The translations under genes were made by a program, and so were the position numbers. Below, piece by piece: positions 18,578 through 27,642 of a stretch of 64,000 nt of DNA. Each line of letters opens with the position of its first letter. The first letter of the stretch is position 1. The notes beneath the pieces were generated by a model, which was not told the DNA's origin, searched no databases, and worked only from the letters and a program-made list of their open reading frames with translations. Source of the DNA: Paenibacillus endoradicis (GTDB taxonomy: Bacteria > Bacillota > Bacilli > Paenibacillales > Paenibacillaceae); contig NZ_JANQBB010000002.1 in assembly GCF_024721975.1 (NCBI RefSeq), positions 248,001-312,000 of the forward strand. The letters run 5' to 3'.

Positions 18578-19666
18578 ATGACAAAACGTATCTATATTGT
18601 TGGAGCTGGGGCTATAGCTAGTTTTCATGTTGAAGCAATCGAGCGTTATTATGAACAAAAAGAGAGGCCCATTGTAAAGATCACCGATGTAAATAAACAA
18701 GCTATGGATTCATTTATTAACAAATACAAGTGGGTAGTTCCTATAGATAATATTTTATCACTCTTGGAAGAAGATGCATTGGTAGATGATATCGTTATCG
18801 TGGCTACTCCCCCATTCACCCATGCAAACATTACATGTATGGCATTAGAATCAGGTCGTCATGTACTTTGTGAGAAGCCACTAGCCATGAATGATCATGA
18901 ATCCGCAATGATTTTACAAACAGTTAAAAAGACAGGAAAATCGATTAGTTGTTGTAGTTCTAGATTCGTTGGGATGAGAATTACAAAAGAAGTAAAGCAG
19001 ATATTAGATAATGGTGAGATTGGTGAGTTGTATCAAGTCAAATGGATTCAACGTAGAAAAAGAGCAAGATCAGGTATTGAATATCAACCTCAAAGTAAGT
19101 GGTTCCTTAATCCAACAATTAGTGGGGGCGGAACTCTAATGGATTGGGGGCCATATGATATGACAAGTTTAATTGAGATTCTCAATCCGATAAAAGTAGA
19201 AGTATTACATGCATGGATGACAACACCTTCAACTGATCATGAATTAGATACAGAAGAAAATGCTGAAGTAGAACAACATGTGGGGGCGACTTTAGTATTT
19301 ACATTAGTTGATAGTAACCGAGTTGTTGTTCAATATGAGCGTGCTGCTTGTTGCCATGGAGAGGAAAGCAGTACTACACAAATTGAAGGTAGTCATGGGG
19401 CAGTGATTTGGGACTGGCCATTATTTAGTGGTGAAGGTAATCTCACTCGTTTTTATGATGAAAATGGGGAAACTAAATACGAAACTCGCAATATAACTAA
19501 TGAAGAGCTAGGTATGATGGATAAACCAATTATCTATTTTATAGAGCAAGTAGCAGGGGAAAACCAATTAGCTGTCACAAATGAACAAGCTGTATTTAAT
19601 TTTAATGTACTCCATGCAATTTATAAGTATATTCAAACAAAGGAAGTTCAAATAATTACATTGTAA
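18578..19666 (+). CDS. Gfo/Idh/MocA-family oxidoreductase
   Basis: 362 residues. N-terminal Rossmann fold with GAGAIASFHVEAIE (GxGxxxxxH) and the cofactor/catalytic motif HVLCEKPLAMN near residue 90. The C-terminal alpha/beta domain has GGGTLMDWGPYDM near 188, in the place of the usual GGGxLxDxGxH motif; here the His is replaced by Tyr, which is known in some subfamilies but may alter catalysis. Likely NAD(P)-dependent sugar or cyclitol dehydrogenase acting with the upstream epimerase-like protein. Ribosome site AGAAGGAG. Ends before a strong bidirectional terminator. Confidence 0.87.
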   Translation: MTKRIYIVGAGAIASFHVEAIERYYEQKERPIVKITDVNKQAMDSFINKYKWVVPIDNILSLLEEDALVDDIVIVATPPFTHANITCMALESGRHVLCEKPLAMNDHESAMILQTVKKTGKSISCCSSRFVGMRITKEVKQILDNGEIGELYQVKWIQRRKRARSGIEYQPQSKWFLNPTISGGGTLMDWGPYDMTSLIEILNPIKVEVLHAWMTTPSTDHELDTEENAEVEQHVGATLVFTLVDSNRVVVQYERAACCHGEESSTTQIEGSHGAVIWDWPLFSGEGNLTRFYDENGETKYETRNITNEELGMMDKPIIYFIEQVAGENQLAVTNEQAVFNFNVLHAIYKYIQTKEVQIITL

Positions 19667-19734
19667 TGATAGAAAACCAGTTAAATTACTTAAGGTAGTA
19701 CCGACTTTTTCCTTCAATAATGCTATGAAAAATA

Positions 19735-19786
19735 AAAACAACCAAGTAAAAGAGACTAAAATTCATCTCTTGTACTTGGTTGTTTT
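19735..19786. terminator. Bidirectional terminator between oxidoreductase and monooxygenase
   Basis: AAAACAACCAAGTA with AAGAGA pairs with TCTCTT and TACTTGGTTGTTTT around a 10-nt loop. Serves two convergent genes. Confidence 0.88.
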
Positions 19787-19840
19787 CCTTCTATATAACC
19801 AATCCATCCAAATCTCTATTTATATAAACGTTATTCTATA

Positions 19841-21193
19841 CTAAATAGTTGTGGTCGCCAACGTATTTTTATATTGATTTATTGGTTTTTCAAGACCAAG
19901 ATGTTCTCTTAACGTATCTCCTTCATATTCATAGCGGAATAAACCTCGCTGTTGAAGGATGGGAATTACTTTGTCTACGAATTCGTCTAATCCGCCTGGC
20001 AAATATGGTGGCATAATATTGAATCCGTCCGCAGCACGATTCTGAATCCACAACTCTAACTGATCAGCAATTTGCTCTGGCGTACCAACAATTTCACGAT
20101 GCCCTCTCGCTCCCGCGATACGCGTATAGAGCTGTCGAATCGTTAGATTTTCGCGTGTGATTAGATCCTTTAGCAACTGGAAACGACTTTTTCCACCATT
20201 GATAGAATCTACCTCTGGCAATTGAGGAATTGGGTCATCGATCGAAAGCCCCGAAAGATCAATACTCAAAAAACTTGAAATATATTGAATACCTAGTTCT
20301 TCAGGAATTAAACTATCGAAATATTGTTTCCTCTGCAATGCTTCTTCTTCTGTATCTCCGATAATTGGAAATACTCCCGGCATAATTTTCAATTCATCTT
20401 CTTGGCGTCCGTATTTGCTCAATCTGCCCTTCACATCTTTATAGAAAGCCTGTGCTTCCTCAAGTGTTTGCCATGCAGTAAATATGACTTCTGCAGTTCT
20501 TGCAGCTAGTTCTTTGCCATCATCCGATGATCCTGCTTGCACAACTACAGGTTGCCCTTGTGGCGAACGCGGTATATTAAGCGGCCCCTTAACTTTAAAC
20601 CATTGACCTTCATGGTTTATCGGATGAATTTTATTGCCTTCAGCATATATTCCTAATTGTTTGTTTGCAACAATCGCATCATCTTCCCAACTATCCCAAA
20701 GCTTTGTTACAACATCAACAAATTCTTCGGCACGTTCATAGCGGTTATGATGTAACAAATGCTGATCGAGATTGAAGTTCTGTGCCTCACTATCCCTACC
20801 AGAGGTTACTACATTCCAGCCAGCACGACCTTTGCTTAATAGATCAAGCGAGCCAAATTTGCGTGCTACATTAAAAGGTTCATTGTACGTCGTAGATACT
20901 GTCCCGATAAGACCAATTTTCGAGGTTACCGCAGAAACTGCAGACAACAGTGTAAATGGCTCAAAGCTAATGCCTACTCGTTGCGAGTCCTTTCCATTAT
21001 GTTCATAACTGTATCCATCAGCAACAAATAGCGCATCAAACTTACCTCGTTCTGCCGTTAATGCTAATTCCTTGAGAAAATCAAAATTGAAAATTCCATC
21101 TGTATTTGCTTCCTTATGACGCCATGAAGCAACATGATGTCCCGGTATCATGAAAAATGCTCCTAATTTCATTTGCTTGATTTGCTTTGTCAT
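19841..21193 (-). CDS. LLM-class flavin-dependent monooxygenase (NtaA/SnaA/DszA family)
   Basis: 450 residues. Start KLGAFFMIPGHHVASWRH and the family marker GRAGWNVVTS near residue 135 place it with the NtaA/SnaA/DszA/SoxA monooxygenases, the long relatives of SsuD. They use FMNH2 from a separate reductase and oxygen to cleave C-S or C-N bonds. Last gene of the minus-strand sulfonate-type transporter unit (63 nt after the ssuA-like gene), so release of sulfite from an organosulfur compound is the likely role. The FMN reductase at 45-596 could be its partner. Exact substrate unknown. Ribosome site GGGAG. Confidence 0.88.
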   Translation of the reverse strand: MTKQIKQMKLGAFFMIPGHHVASWRHKEANTDGIFNFDFLKELALTAERGKFDALFVADGYSYEHNGKDSQRVGISFEPFTLLSAVSAVTSKIGLIGTVSTTYNEPFNVARKFGSLDLLSKGRAGWNVVTSGRDSEAQNFNLDQHLLHHNRYERAEEFVDVVTKLWDSWEDDAIVANKQLGIYAEGNKIHPINHEGQWFKVKGPLNIPRSPQGQPVVVQAGSSDDGKELAARTAEVIFTAWQTLEEAQAFYKDVKGRLSKYGRQEDELKIMPGVFPIIGDTEEEALQRKQYFDSLIPEELGIQYISSFLSIDLSGLSIDDPIPQLPEVDSINGGKSRFQLLKDLITRENLTIRQLYTRIAGARGHREIVGTPEQIADQLELWIQNRAADGFNIMPPYLPGGLDEFVDKVIPILQQRGLFRYEYEGDTLREHLGLEKPINQYKNTLATTTI

Positions 21194-21256
21194 TACAATC
21201 TCCCACTTTCTATCCGTTTATGGTCTATCTAGAATTTGTCCTTGTTCCCATTATGG

Positions 21257-22288
21257 TTAAGGAGCAGCAAACTCATTGAACTCATTCGTATATACATCGC
21301 TTGGCTTAATAGAACCTTCCTTCAAATCACCATTCTCTATGAGCCATGTTAACCACCGAGCGAAATCTTCTTCAGTTAGCAGCCCATGATCACTATCTAT
21401 ACTAGTAGATATAAAATATTGCACCGCGTTTGTATTCTCTTCACGTTGTCTATCATTAATAATCGTCGTGTACGTAGCAATAACTTCTTCTTTGGGTGTA
21501 ACTTTGAGCCAATCAATAGCTCTTGCAACTCCTTGTGTAAAGTCGCGGACCACATCAGGATATTGATCAATAAAGGAATCTCGAAATACATAGCTACCAG
21601 CAGTGAATGTACCATACTGCTCATAATCACTCGCTATTTTCTTAACTCCACCATTGGCTATCATTAATTCTCGAATCATCCCACTAGTCATTATGGCATC
21701 GACCTGCTTCTGTCTTAACGACTGCTCCATATTAATAGGTGGAATAACAATGAGCGTTACCTCCTTAACCTGTGCATCCGTTAAACCTGCTGAGCGAAGA
21801 ATATCTTTGATCGCGAATTCAGCATGTGCCCCTAGTGTATTTACAGCAATCGACTTTCCTACTAGTTGTTCAACCCCATCAATGGCTGAATCTTCAAGCA
21901 CATAAATGCCCAAATGCTCTTTTTCATTCGTTCCATAGCTCCCAATAACGGAAGTTATCTTGGCTCCACTTCCGCGTAACTTCACAATGGCCCCGTTAAA
22001 TGCACTACCAAAATCCGTCTGATTCGTAGCCGCAGCTTGAATATCTTGCGGCCCCCCATTAACATTACCAACCCATTGCAAAGAAATATTGTTGAAATAT
22101 CCGAGATAGGTTGCTAGTTCTGGCAGAGTAACTCCACCTGTACTCCCTTGATATCTTAATATTGCCTTACCATCGTCATCACGTTGTAATGTCTCGCTTC
22201 CTTGTGCTTGCTTTCCGCAAGCGGATAAAAGAATCACTACTGTTATTACTAACAATAGGGCGTATATTATTCTCTTTCGTACTTTCAT
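21257..22288 (-). CDS. ssuA: Sulfonate-type ABC substrate-binding lipoprotein (SsuA/THI5 family)
   Basis: 343 residues. Lipoprotein signal with lipobox LLSACG (Cys about residue 24). The body is the NMT1/SsuA-like periplasmic-binding type II fold: GGVTLPELATYLGYF near 55, GPQDIQAAATNQTDFG near 80. It would deliver an organosulfur compound to the permease and ATPase encoded upstream. Ribosome site GGAGGAG. It is separated from the permease gene by a leader motif and a strong terminator hairpin (22323-22376), so its expression may be set apart from the permease. Taurine or another sulfonate is plausible; thiamine-precursor binding is a family alternative. Confidence 0.87.
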   Translation of the reverse strand: MKVRKRIIYALLLVITVVILLSACGKQAQGSETLQRDDDGKAILRYQGSTGGVTLPELATYLGYFNNISLQWVGNVNGGPQDIQAAATNQTDFGSAFNGAIVKLRGSGAKITSVIGSYGTNEKEHLGIYVLEDSAIDGVEQLVGKSIAVNTLGAHAEFAIKDILRSAGLTDAQVKEVTLIVIPPINMEQSLRQKQVDAIMTSGMIRELMIANGGVKKIASDYEQYGTFTAGSYVFRDSFIDQYPDVVRDFTQGVARAIDWLKVTPKEEVIATYTTIINDRQREENTNAVQYFISTSIDSDHGLLTEEDFARWLTWLIENGDLKEGSIKPSDVYTNEFNEFAAP

Positions 22289-22322
22289 CTCTACTCCTCC
22301 ATGTCGCTAATCCTCCGTCTAA

Positions 22323-22376
22323 CAAAAAAAGCTTCTAATTGATATCCAATTAGAAGCTTCTAGTTAACTAGTCAGC
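22323..22376 (-). promoter_or_regulatory. Sulfur leader motif with intrinsic terminator, before ssuA
   Basis: On the minus strand ACTAGTTAACTAGAA (22358-22372) forms a CTAG/CTAG mini-hairpin and is directly continued by AGCTTCTAATTG, which pairs with CAATTAGAAGCT across GATAT and is followed by TTTTTTG. A 24-nt stretch (22353-22376) matches the ssuB leader (24157-24180) at 20 positions. Acts as a terminator or regulated attenuator between ssuC and ssuA. Confidence 0.65.
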
Positions 22377-22397
22377 TTATATTTATTGTGTTGTACA

Positions 22398-23225
22398 CTA
22401 TCCATTAACATTACTTTTCCAAGACGAAAACCTCTTCTCAATCGATACCAAACCGTAATTAATGATAAGTCCTAAAATCGAGATTGTTATAATGCCAGCA
22501 TACATTTGTGGAATTTGAAAATTCATCTGTGCCGAATTAATAAAGAAACCAAGTCCTTCTTTCGCACCAACCATCTCAGCCGCAATAAGTACGAGAATCG
22601 AGGCTGAGCCAGATAGACGTATTCCGGTAAAAATAGTCGGAATTGAAGCAGGCAATATAACTCTACGGAAAATGTTAAACTGATTCAATCCAAGTGTTCT
22701 ACCTGATTTGATTAATAATGGATCAACTGTTTTTACCCCGTTAATCGTATTCACTAGAATCGGAAATGTACAAGCAAATAATACGATGGCTACTTTTGAT
22801 ACTTCACCAATGCCAAGTAACAAAATAAATACCGGCAGGAGAGCTAAAGTTGCTGTATTTCGAAAGATTTCTAATATTGGATTCAACAGATCACTAACGA
22901 GTGGGTACCATCCGATTAATAACCCTAACGGTATAGCAATTAGAATGGCTAGACCAAAACCTAATAGAGATCTTCCTATACTTGCTGAAAAATGATTCCA
23001 TAATTCTCCTGATGCTATGAGATGATATAGCGCATTCGCCACTTCATGAAAAGGCGGAAAAAAGACTGCGTCTACTAACCCAAGTCGAGGAGCACATTCC
23101 CATAAAGCAATAAGAACTATAATAACGATACTTTTCTTAAAACTTGCATGTATCCATTTGAATGAAATACGATTTGCTGGCAATTTTAAATTGTTACTAG
23201 TCACAATCTGCGATGAACGCTCCAC
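22398..23225 (-). CDS. ssuC: Sulfonate-type ABC transporter permease
   Basis: 275 residues, about six membrane segments (first at about 30-50). SsuC/TauC/NrtB-type BPD_transp_1 domain with the EAA loop in the region KSGRTLGLNQFNIFRRVILP near 175-195 and GIRLSGSASILVLIAAEMVG following. GTG start with AAAGGAGG seven bases upstream; it begins 21 nt after the ATPase gene, consistent with an operon. Works with the ATPase at 23247-24050 and the lipoprotein at 21257-22288. Confidence 0.9.
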   Translation of the reverse strand: MERSSQIVTSNNLKLPANRISFKWIHASFKKSIVIIVLIALWECAPRLGLVDAVFFPPFHEVANALYHLIASGELWNHFSASIGRSLLGFGLAILIAIPLGLLIGWYPLVSDLLNPILEIFRNTATLALLPVFILLLGIGEVSKVAIVLFACTFPILVNTINGVKTVDPLLIKSGRTLGLNQFNIFRRVILPASIPTIFTGIRLSGSASILVLIAAEMVGAKEGLGFFINSAQMNFQIPQMYAGIITISILGLIINYGLVSIEKRFSSWKSNVNG

Positions 23226-23246
23226 TCCAATTCCTCCTTTATCTCT

Positions 23247-24050
23247 TTATATCGATGCACCATAATATACGTTCTCGTGCAGTAGATTCCATACTTTATG
23301 GCGAGCTTTCACGAATTCTGGATGGGAATGAATATCTATCGTTTGAAGCCGATTATGAAGTGGGATATCTACAATATATTTAATCGTTCCCGGTCTCGAG
23401 GAAAGCACAGCAACTCGCTGCCCTAAGTAGACAGCTTCATCAATTCCATGTGTAATGAATATAATCGTTTTCTTCGTCTGTTCCCAAATACGAAGTAACT
23501 CTGCTTGAAGCGTTTCTCGGGTCTGAGCATCTAATGCAGCAAATGGTTCATCCATCAATAGTACTTCCGGATCATATGCCAAGCTTCTAGCGATAGCAAC
23601 TCGTTGTTTCATACCACCAGATAATTCATGTGGATAGCGATCTTCAAATCCTTTTAAACCTACAAGTGCGAGGTAGTAACTTACTTTCTCATCGCGTTCT
23701 TTCTTATCTACACCTTTCGCTTCAAGTCCAAATGCTACGTTGCCTCTAGCCGTTTTCCATGGGAAAAGTGCATATTGCTGAAATACGATTCCTCGGTCAA
23801 GTCCTGGGCCTTTTATTTCTTTGCCATCTAAATATATTTTGCCTGAAGTAGGTTGAGATAAGCCTGCTAGCAAATCTAGAAATGTAGTTTTTCCAGATCC
23901 ACTAGGGCCGACGATAGTAACAAACTCACCTTCTTGTACGGAAATAGATAGATCACTTACTGCAATAAATTCTTTTACTTGCTGTTTGCCATTCTCGATT
24001 TCTCGCACTTGAAAAGTTTTCGATACATTTTCAAATTGTATTTTGCTCAA
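23247..24050 (-). CDS. ssuB: Sulfonate-type ABC transporter ATP-binding protein
   Basis: About 267 residues from a TTG start at 24050, preceded by GAGGGTGA; an upstream in-frame TTG at 24068 overlaps that ribosome site and is less likely. Walker A GPSGSGKTT, Q-loop QQYALFPW, signature LSGGMKQR, Walker B VLLMDEPFAALD and the switch His in FITHGIDEAV are intact. Closest to SsuB/TauB/NrtD ATPases. First gene of ssuBCA-monooxygenase, behind a TTGACA promoter and a structured leader. Confidence 0.9.
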   Translation of the reverse strand: MSKIQFENVSKTFQVREIENGKQQVKEFIAVSDLSISVQEGEFVTIVGPSGSGKTTFLDLLAGLSQPTSGKIYLDGKEIKGPGLDRGIVFQQYALFPWKTARGNVAFGLEAKGVDKKERDEKVSYYLALVGLKGFEDRYPHELSGGMKQRVAIARSLAYDPEVLLMDEPFAALDAQTRETLQAELLRIWEQTKKTIIFITHGIDEAVYLGQRVAVLSSRPGTIKYIVDIPLHNRLQTIDIHSHPEFVKARHKVWNLLHENVYYGASI

Positions 24051-24106
24051 CGGTATCACCCTCTTCAAATGTTATTTTGCAATCTATATACCGGATAATC
24101 GGTTTA

Positions 24107-24194
24107 CATTCTCACCTCTAGAGACGACAAAGAGGCTCTCCGACATAATAGGTTGGAGAGCCTCTAGCTAACTAGTCGGCTATAAATGAGAATG
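24107..24194 (-). promoter_or_regulatory. Structured leader of the ssuBCA operon
   Basis: On the minus strand CATTCTCA (24187-24194) and TGAGAATG (24107-24114) close a region holding the motif ACTAGTTAGCTAGAG (24162-24176) and a 10-bp hairpin GAGGCTCTCC/GGAGAGCCTC followed by TTTGTC. The closing stem, the mini-hairpin and the terminator-like stem resemble riboswitch or attenuator organisation. Not a SAM, T-box or TPP element by motif. Confidence 0.5.
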
Positions 24195-24236
24195 ATTATT
24201 TAACAAATTATTAATTCCGATTAATTCGATGAGTTT

Positions 24237-24265
24237 AGTTTATTTTATAACCTAATTTTTGTCAA
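24237..24265 (-). promoter_or_regulatory. Promoter of the ssuBCA operon
   Basis: TTGACA (24260-24265), 17-nt spacer, TAAACT (24237-24242) on the minus strand. Between it and the leader lies AATTAATCGGAATTAAT, vaguely like a CymR site but too weak to call. 24266-24414 shows nothing recognisable. Confidence 0.7.
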
Positions 24266-24414
24266 CTTATTTTTTCGATAACTTGACCTATAGCGTTTGA
24301 TTCATAAATCTAAGCTCCTAGCCCCTTAGCTTCTCATCACGTGCGATACTTTCTCTGCATATCTCCACAATGAAAAGGACTTTTCTCTTTCTTTCGGCGC
24401 GTTCCCTGCAACTG

Positions 24415-25191
24415 CTATAAAATATCAAACCATATTTTAATAGCTGTAGCTAGAATAAGAATAGACAATATCAGTTGTAGTATTTTAACATTCATTTTCT
24501 CGCCGATGTTCGCTCCAAGTGGTGCAGCCATAACACTAGCGATAATCATAACGACCGCAGGTCCATACAGTACTTGATTGGTCGCAATCTTTCCAATCGT
24601 ACCTCCAATTGATGAAATAAATGTGATAGCAAGTGAAGTCGCAATTGTAATTCTAGTCGGTATTTTAAGTATAACGAGCATGATTGGAATTAATAGAAAT
24701 CCACCTGCAGCCCCAATAATACCCGAAGCAATACCGACTGCTAGTGCAAGTATCGCTGCAAGTGGAGCATTGAACGATAATGGTTGTCCAACTTGCAATT
24801 CGACTTCTTTCTTCGGCATAAACATCATAATGGCTGCAATGATTGCTAAAATACCGTAGACGATATTCACATTACTTTCAGATAATCCTCCCGATACATA
24901 ACTACCAAATAGGCTACCTGTTAAAATGGTTATTCCCATACTTCTAATAAGTTTTTTATTCAAATAGCCACTTTTGCGGTAAGCCCATACTCCCGCAAAC
25001 GAAGCAAATAGTACTTCGATCGCGCTAATACCTGACACTTCATGCGCAGTAAATGTGACCATCCCCATCATTGGAGGAATATATAATAACATCGGATACT
25101 TAATAATTGCTCCACCAACACCAAGCATTCCAGATATAAATGATCCGATAAACCCGATTAGAAATAGTGTAATAATGCTAGTAATGTCCAT
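24415..25191 (-). CDS. TauE/SafE-family sulfite/sulfoacetate-type exporter
   Basis: 258 residues with about eight membrane segments in two inverted halves, each carrying the family glycine motif: [14 protein letters not shown] near residue 21 and [14 protein letters not shown] near 155. TauE/SafE proteins move small sulfur anions such as sulfite or thiosulfate out of the cell. Last gene of the CstR-controlled cluster; in Staphylococcus aureus the cst locus also has a tauE gene, which supports a role in disposing of persulfide oxidation products. Ribosome site GGAG. Confidence 0.88.
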   Translation of the reverse strand: MDITSIITLFLIGFIGSFISGMLGVGGAIIKYPMLLYIPPMMGMVTFTAHEVSGISAIEVLFASFAGVWAYRKSGYLNKKLIRSMGITILTGSLFGSYVSGGLSESNVNIVYGILAIIAAIMMFMPKKEVELQVGQPLSFNAPLAAILALAVGIASGIIGAAGGFLLIPIMLVILKIPTRITIATSLAITFISSIGGTIGKIATNQVLYGPAVVMIIASVMAAPLGANIGEKMNVKILQLILSILILATAIKIWFDIL

Positions 25192-25234
25192 GGTGTCTCC
25201 TACTTTCTATGTCGGAAATCGACTCTACAAGTCT

Positions 25235-25462
25235 TTATCCCTTTTCAATATAGAAATTTATGACACCATCTTTTTCATGCTGATTTACAATGTTATGTCC
25301 AGTAGATTGTGCCCAAGCTGGAATATCAAGCAACGCACCTCTATCTGTTACTTGAATTTCAAGCACCTCACCTGTTTCGATTGTTTTCATTTCTTTACGC
25401 GCACGCACAACTGGCATCGGACAAGCTAACGCTCTAGCATCTAATGTTTTCTTAATATTCAT
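25235..25462 (-). CDS. TusA-family sulfurtransferase (single domain)
   Basis: 75 residues. Contains the TusA signature LACPMPVVRARKEM at about 12-25, with the sulfur-carrying Cys in CPMP, and the ending NFYIEKG typical of the family. TusA proteins carry persulfide sulfur between sulfurtransferases. Encoded between the MBL-rhodanese gene and tauE, 43 nt before the latter. Ribosome site GGGAG. Redundant with the TusA domain of the protein at 26737-27297. Confidence 0.9.
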   Translation of the reverse strand: MNIKKTLDARALACPMPVVRARKEMKTIETGEVLEIQVTDRGALLDIPAWAQSTGHNIVNQHEKDGVINFYIEKG

Positions 25463-25573
25463 AATTCCCGTCTCCCTTATTCCTTCATATTTTGATTTTC
25501 TTTAATTCACTTTAAGTTTTTCGATTTAATCCACGCTTTTATTTTCCATACTTATACAATCAATCTCTGTTAT

Positions 25574-26698
25574 TTAGCGAACTGCACAGCGATTTGGTCC
25601 AATCTCCATCTCTGTTTCTTCTTCATGACTACAACATCTTTTACCCATATTAACTTCACGAATTTGAATGTAGCTGTTAGGCTGTGACGGTAAATCTTTC
25701 GTAACGAGCGAACGGAATTCTTCTTCATTCTCTATATTCAAGCCATGGTTGTCACTCATTAACATTTCTAGTGACTTGGCTACAGTTCCATTGTCATTCA
25801 TCTCTTCAATACCCATATAATGCGCCGGTAACACAATTAATGGTTCAGACCACTGACGATATATATCATAAAGTGTATTGCGCAAGTCTCCTGCCCAGTC
25901 TTCAGCTTCACCAGCTAGATCGGGTCGACCTATCGAGTCTACAAATAAAATATCTCCTGAAAGCAAGTAACGATCATCGACAGTAAATGATGTGGAGCCA
26001 ATCGTATGACCTGGTGAATAATGCGCTTGAATCTTCATTGCTGTTGATCCAAGTTGTAGCTGCATACCATCAATTAACGGTTTATATGCAAAATTCACTT
26101 CTGACGCATCAAGTGGAGGCAAGTAATATTGTGAACCACTTTTCTCTGCTAATGCTCGTCCACCTGAGATGTGATCTGCGTGAAGATGAGTATCTAACAC
26201 ATGAGTAATTGTAGCTCCTTGCGATGATGCAAATTGCTCGAATACATCGGTAAATCGTACTGCGTCGATGACAGCCGCCGCTCCATCGGATATGATCATA
26301 TAAGAGAGACATCCTTTACCAAGTCGTATAAACTGATAGATCGCACCACCATTAGAAAGCTCACCAACTTGCAGTGGCTCGATATGACTACTCCATGATT
26401 TCATTCCACCTTCAAGATATGCTGCTTCTACACCAGCTTCATCCAGCATCTCAGCGATCATTACGGAAGAACCTTCTTTCGCACATACTACTAACAATGG
26501 AATATCAGTTGGTAGCTCGGGAAGTATTTCGTCTACTCCGTCTAATAACTCAAAATATGGCACATTCAAATGTTGAAACTGATGACCTTCAATCTTCCAG
26601 TCAGCGTATGCATCTTTATTTCTCACATCTATAATAAATAAGGGCTCACGTGCTAGTACTTTCTTCGCTATATCTGCTGCTGTCCATTTATTCACCAC
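25574..26698 (-). CDS. Rhodanese-MBL fold persulfide dioxygenase-like protein
   Basis: About 374 residues from GTG 26698, with GGGGG eight bases before it; the in-frame TTG at 26731 lacks a ribosome site. N-terminal rhodanese domain (about 1-105; active Cys in VVCAKEGSS) is fused to a metallo-beta-lactamase domain with [11 protein letters not shown] (HxHxDH), SPGHTIGS and a later His in LPAHYMG, the mononuclear iron site of persulfide dioxygenases (ETHE1, CstB). It would oxidise low-molecular persulfides to sulfite or thiosulfate. Domain order differs from CstB, which has MBL first. The C-terminus has a Cys pair (RCCSHEE) and another Cys near the end. Confidence 0.87.
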   Translation of the reverse strand: MVNKWTAADIAKKVLAREPLFIIDVRNKDAYADWKIEGHQFQHLNVPYFELLDGVDEILPELPTDIPLLVVCAKEGSSVMIAEMLDEAGVEAAYLEGGMKSWSSHIEPLQVGELSNGGAIYQFIRLGKGCLSYMIISDGAAAVIDAVRFTDVFEQFASSQGATITHVLDTHLHADHISGGRALAEKSGSQYYLPPLDASEVNFAYKPLIDGMQLQLGSTAMKIQAHYSPGHTIGSTSFTVDDRYLLSGDILFVDSIGRPDLAGEAEDWAGDLRNTLYDIYRQWSEPLIVLPAHYMGIEEMNDNGTVAKSLEMLMSDNHGLNIENEEEFRSLVTKDLPSQPNSYIQIREVNMGKRCCSHEEETEMEIGPNRCAVR

Positions 26699-26736
26699 TA
26701 TAATTACCCCCGTAGGTATTAATTTATTCAAAAAAA

Positions 26737-27297
26737 TTACACTTCTCTACTTAATTCTCCTGTCCATTGCTGTATCCCAGGTAACACATTGTATACTTGC
26801 AAATAACCAAGTTTAACGAGTTTTCGTGCAGCAAAGTCACTACGTTTTCCCGTTCTGCATATGACATAAATGTTTTCGTCTTTCGATAGCTCGTGATGCC
26901 TTTCTTCTAACTCACCTAGTGGAATATGAATGGCACCAGTAATATGACCAAACATATACTCCGCTTGTTCTCGCACATCAAGCAGTATTCCACCCTGGCT
27001 CATGTTCTCCAACAGTTCTTCATTGGCAACGATATGCTCGTGTTGCTTTTCTTCGATATGGTCGCCATCAGATTTTCGTATATAGTGATGTAGCACTTGA
27101 TCTATCTCTTGAGTGCCGATATATTGATGTCCGACAGACTCCGCCCATGCCTCAATATCTGCCATAGAACCACGATCGGTTGCTTGAACGTGTAGTACTT
27201 GTCCTTCTTTAAGTTCTTTCATTACTTTCCTTGTCTTAACGATTGGCATCGGACAAGCTAATCCTTTTGCATCAATCATTACATCTACTTGAATCAT
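26737..27297 (-). CDS. TusA-rhodanese fusion sulfurtransferase (CstA-like)
   Basis: 186 residues. N-terminal TusA domain (about 1-80; [14 protein letters not shown]) joined by an acidic/His linker to a rhodanese domain (about 90-186) with active-site loop CRTGKR. CstA of S. aureus also combines these modules and relays persulfide sulfur. Encoded in the middle of the CstR cluster, 38 nt before the rhodanese-MBL gene. ATG with AAGGAG upstream. All active-site cysteines are present. Confidence 0.9.
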   Translation of the reverse strand: MIQVDVMIDAKGLACPMPIVKTRKVMKELKEGQVLHVQATDRGSMADIEAWAESVGHQYIGTQEIDQVLHHYIRKSDGDHIEEKQHEHIVANEELLENMSQGGILLDVREQAEYMFGHITGAIHIPLGELEERHHELSKDENIYVICRTGKRSDFAARKLVKLGYLQVYNVLPGIQQWTGELSREV

Positions 27298-27325
27298 CGC
27301 CCACTACTCCTTTTCACGATCAATA

Positions 27326-27628
27326 TTATGAATACTGCATCGGACCAGTCCACGCATCCATTCCACCCTGCACATTCGTCACGTTATATCCACGATCTTC
27401 AAGAAATTGCACGGCTATTGCACTCCGACCACCTGAGCGACAAATAACATAATACTTCTTCGATTTTTCTATGTCAGGCAATTTGAATTCTACTAATGGC
27501 AGTGGAATATGAATGCTTTCTGCAATATAACCTGTTGCAATTTCGTCAATGTTGCGTACATCAATGACGTTCAAGCTTTCACTGTCCTCAATCATTTTTT
27601 GCAATGTAAATGTTGTTATTTCTTTCAT
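27326..27628 (-). CDS. Single-domain rhodanese sulfurtransferase
   Basis: 100 residues, one rhodanese domain with active-site loop CRSGGRS near residue 58 and the flanking VIDVRNIDEIATGYI strand. Transfers sulfane sulfur to thiophilic acceptors; cytoplasmic. 14 nt after the membrane rhodanese gene and 28 nt before the TusA-rhodanese gene. Ribosome site TAGGAGGAG. One of several rhodanese modules in the cluster with distinct loops, hinting at different partners. Confidence 0.9.
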   Translation of the reverse strand: MKEITTFTLQKMIEDSESLNVIDVRNIDEIATGYIAESIHIPLPLVEFKLPDIEKSKKYYVICRSGGRSAIAVQFLEDRGYNVTNVQGGMDAWTGPMQYS

Positions 27629-27642
27629 TGTTACTCCTCCTA

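Noticed and set aside
22323..24194. Known riboswitch (SAM, T-box, TPP) in the ssu leaders
   Set aside because: Conserved cores such as the T-box TGGNACCGCG or the SAM GGAGGGA-CTGGCC pattern are absent.
24195..24236. CymR-type cysteine repressor box before ssuB (AATTAATCGGAATTAAT)
   Set aside because: Too short and AT-rich to separate from chance; mentioned only as a weak resemblance.
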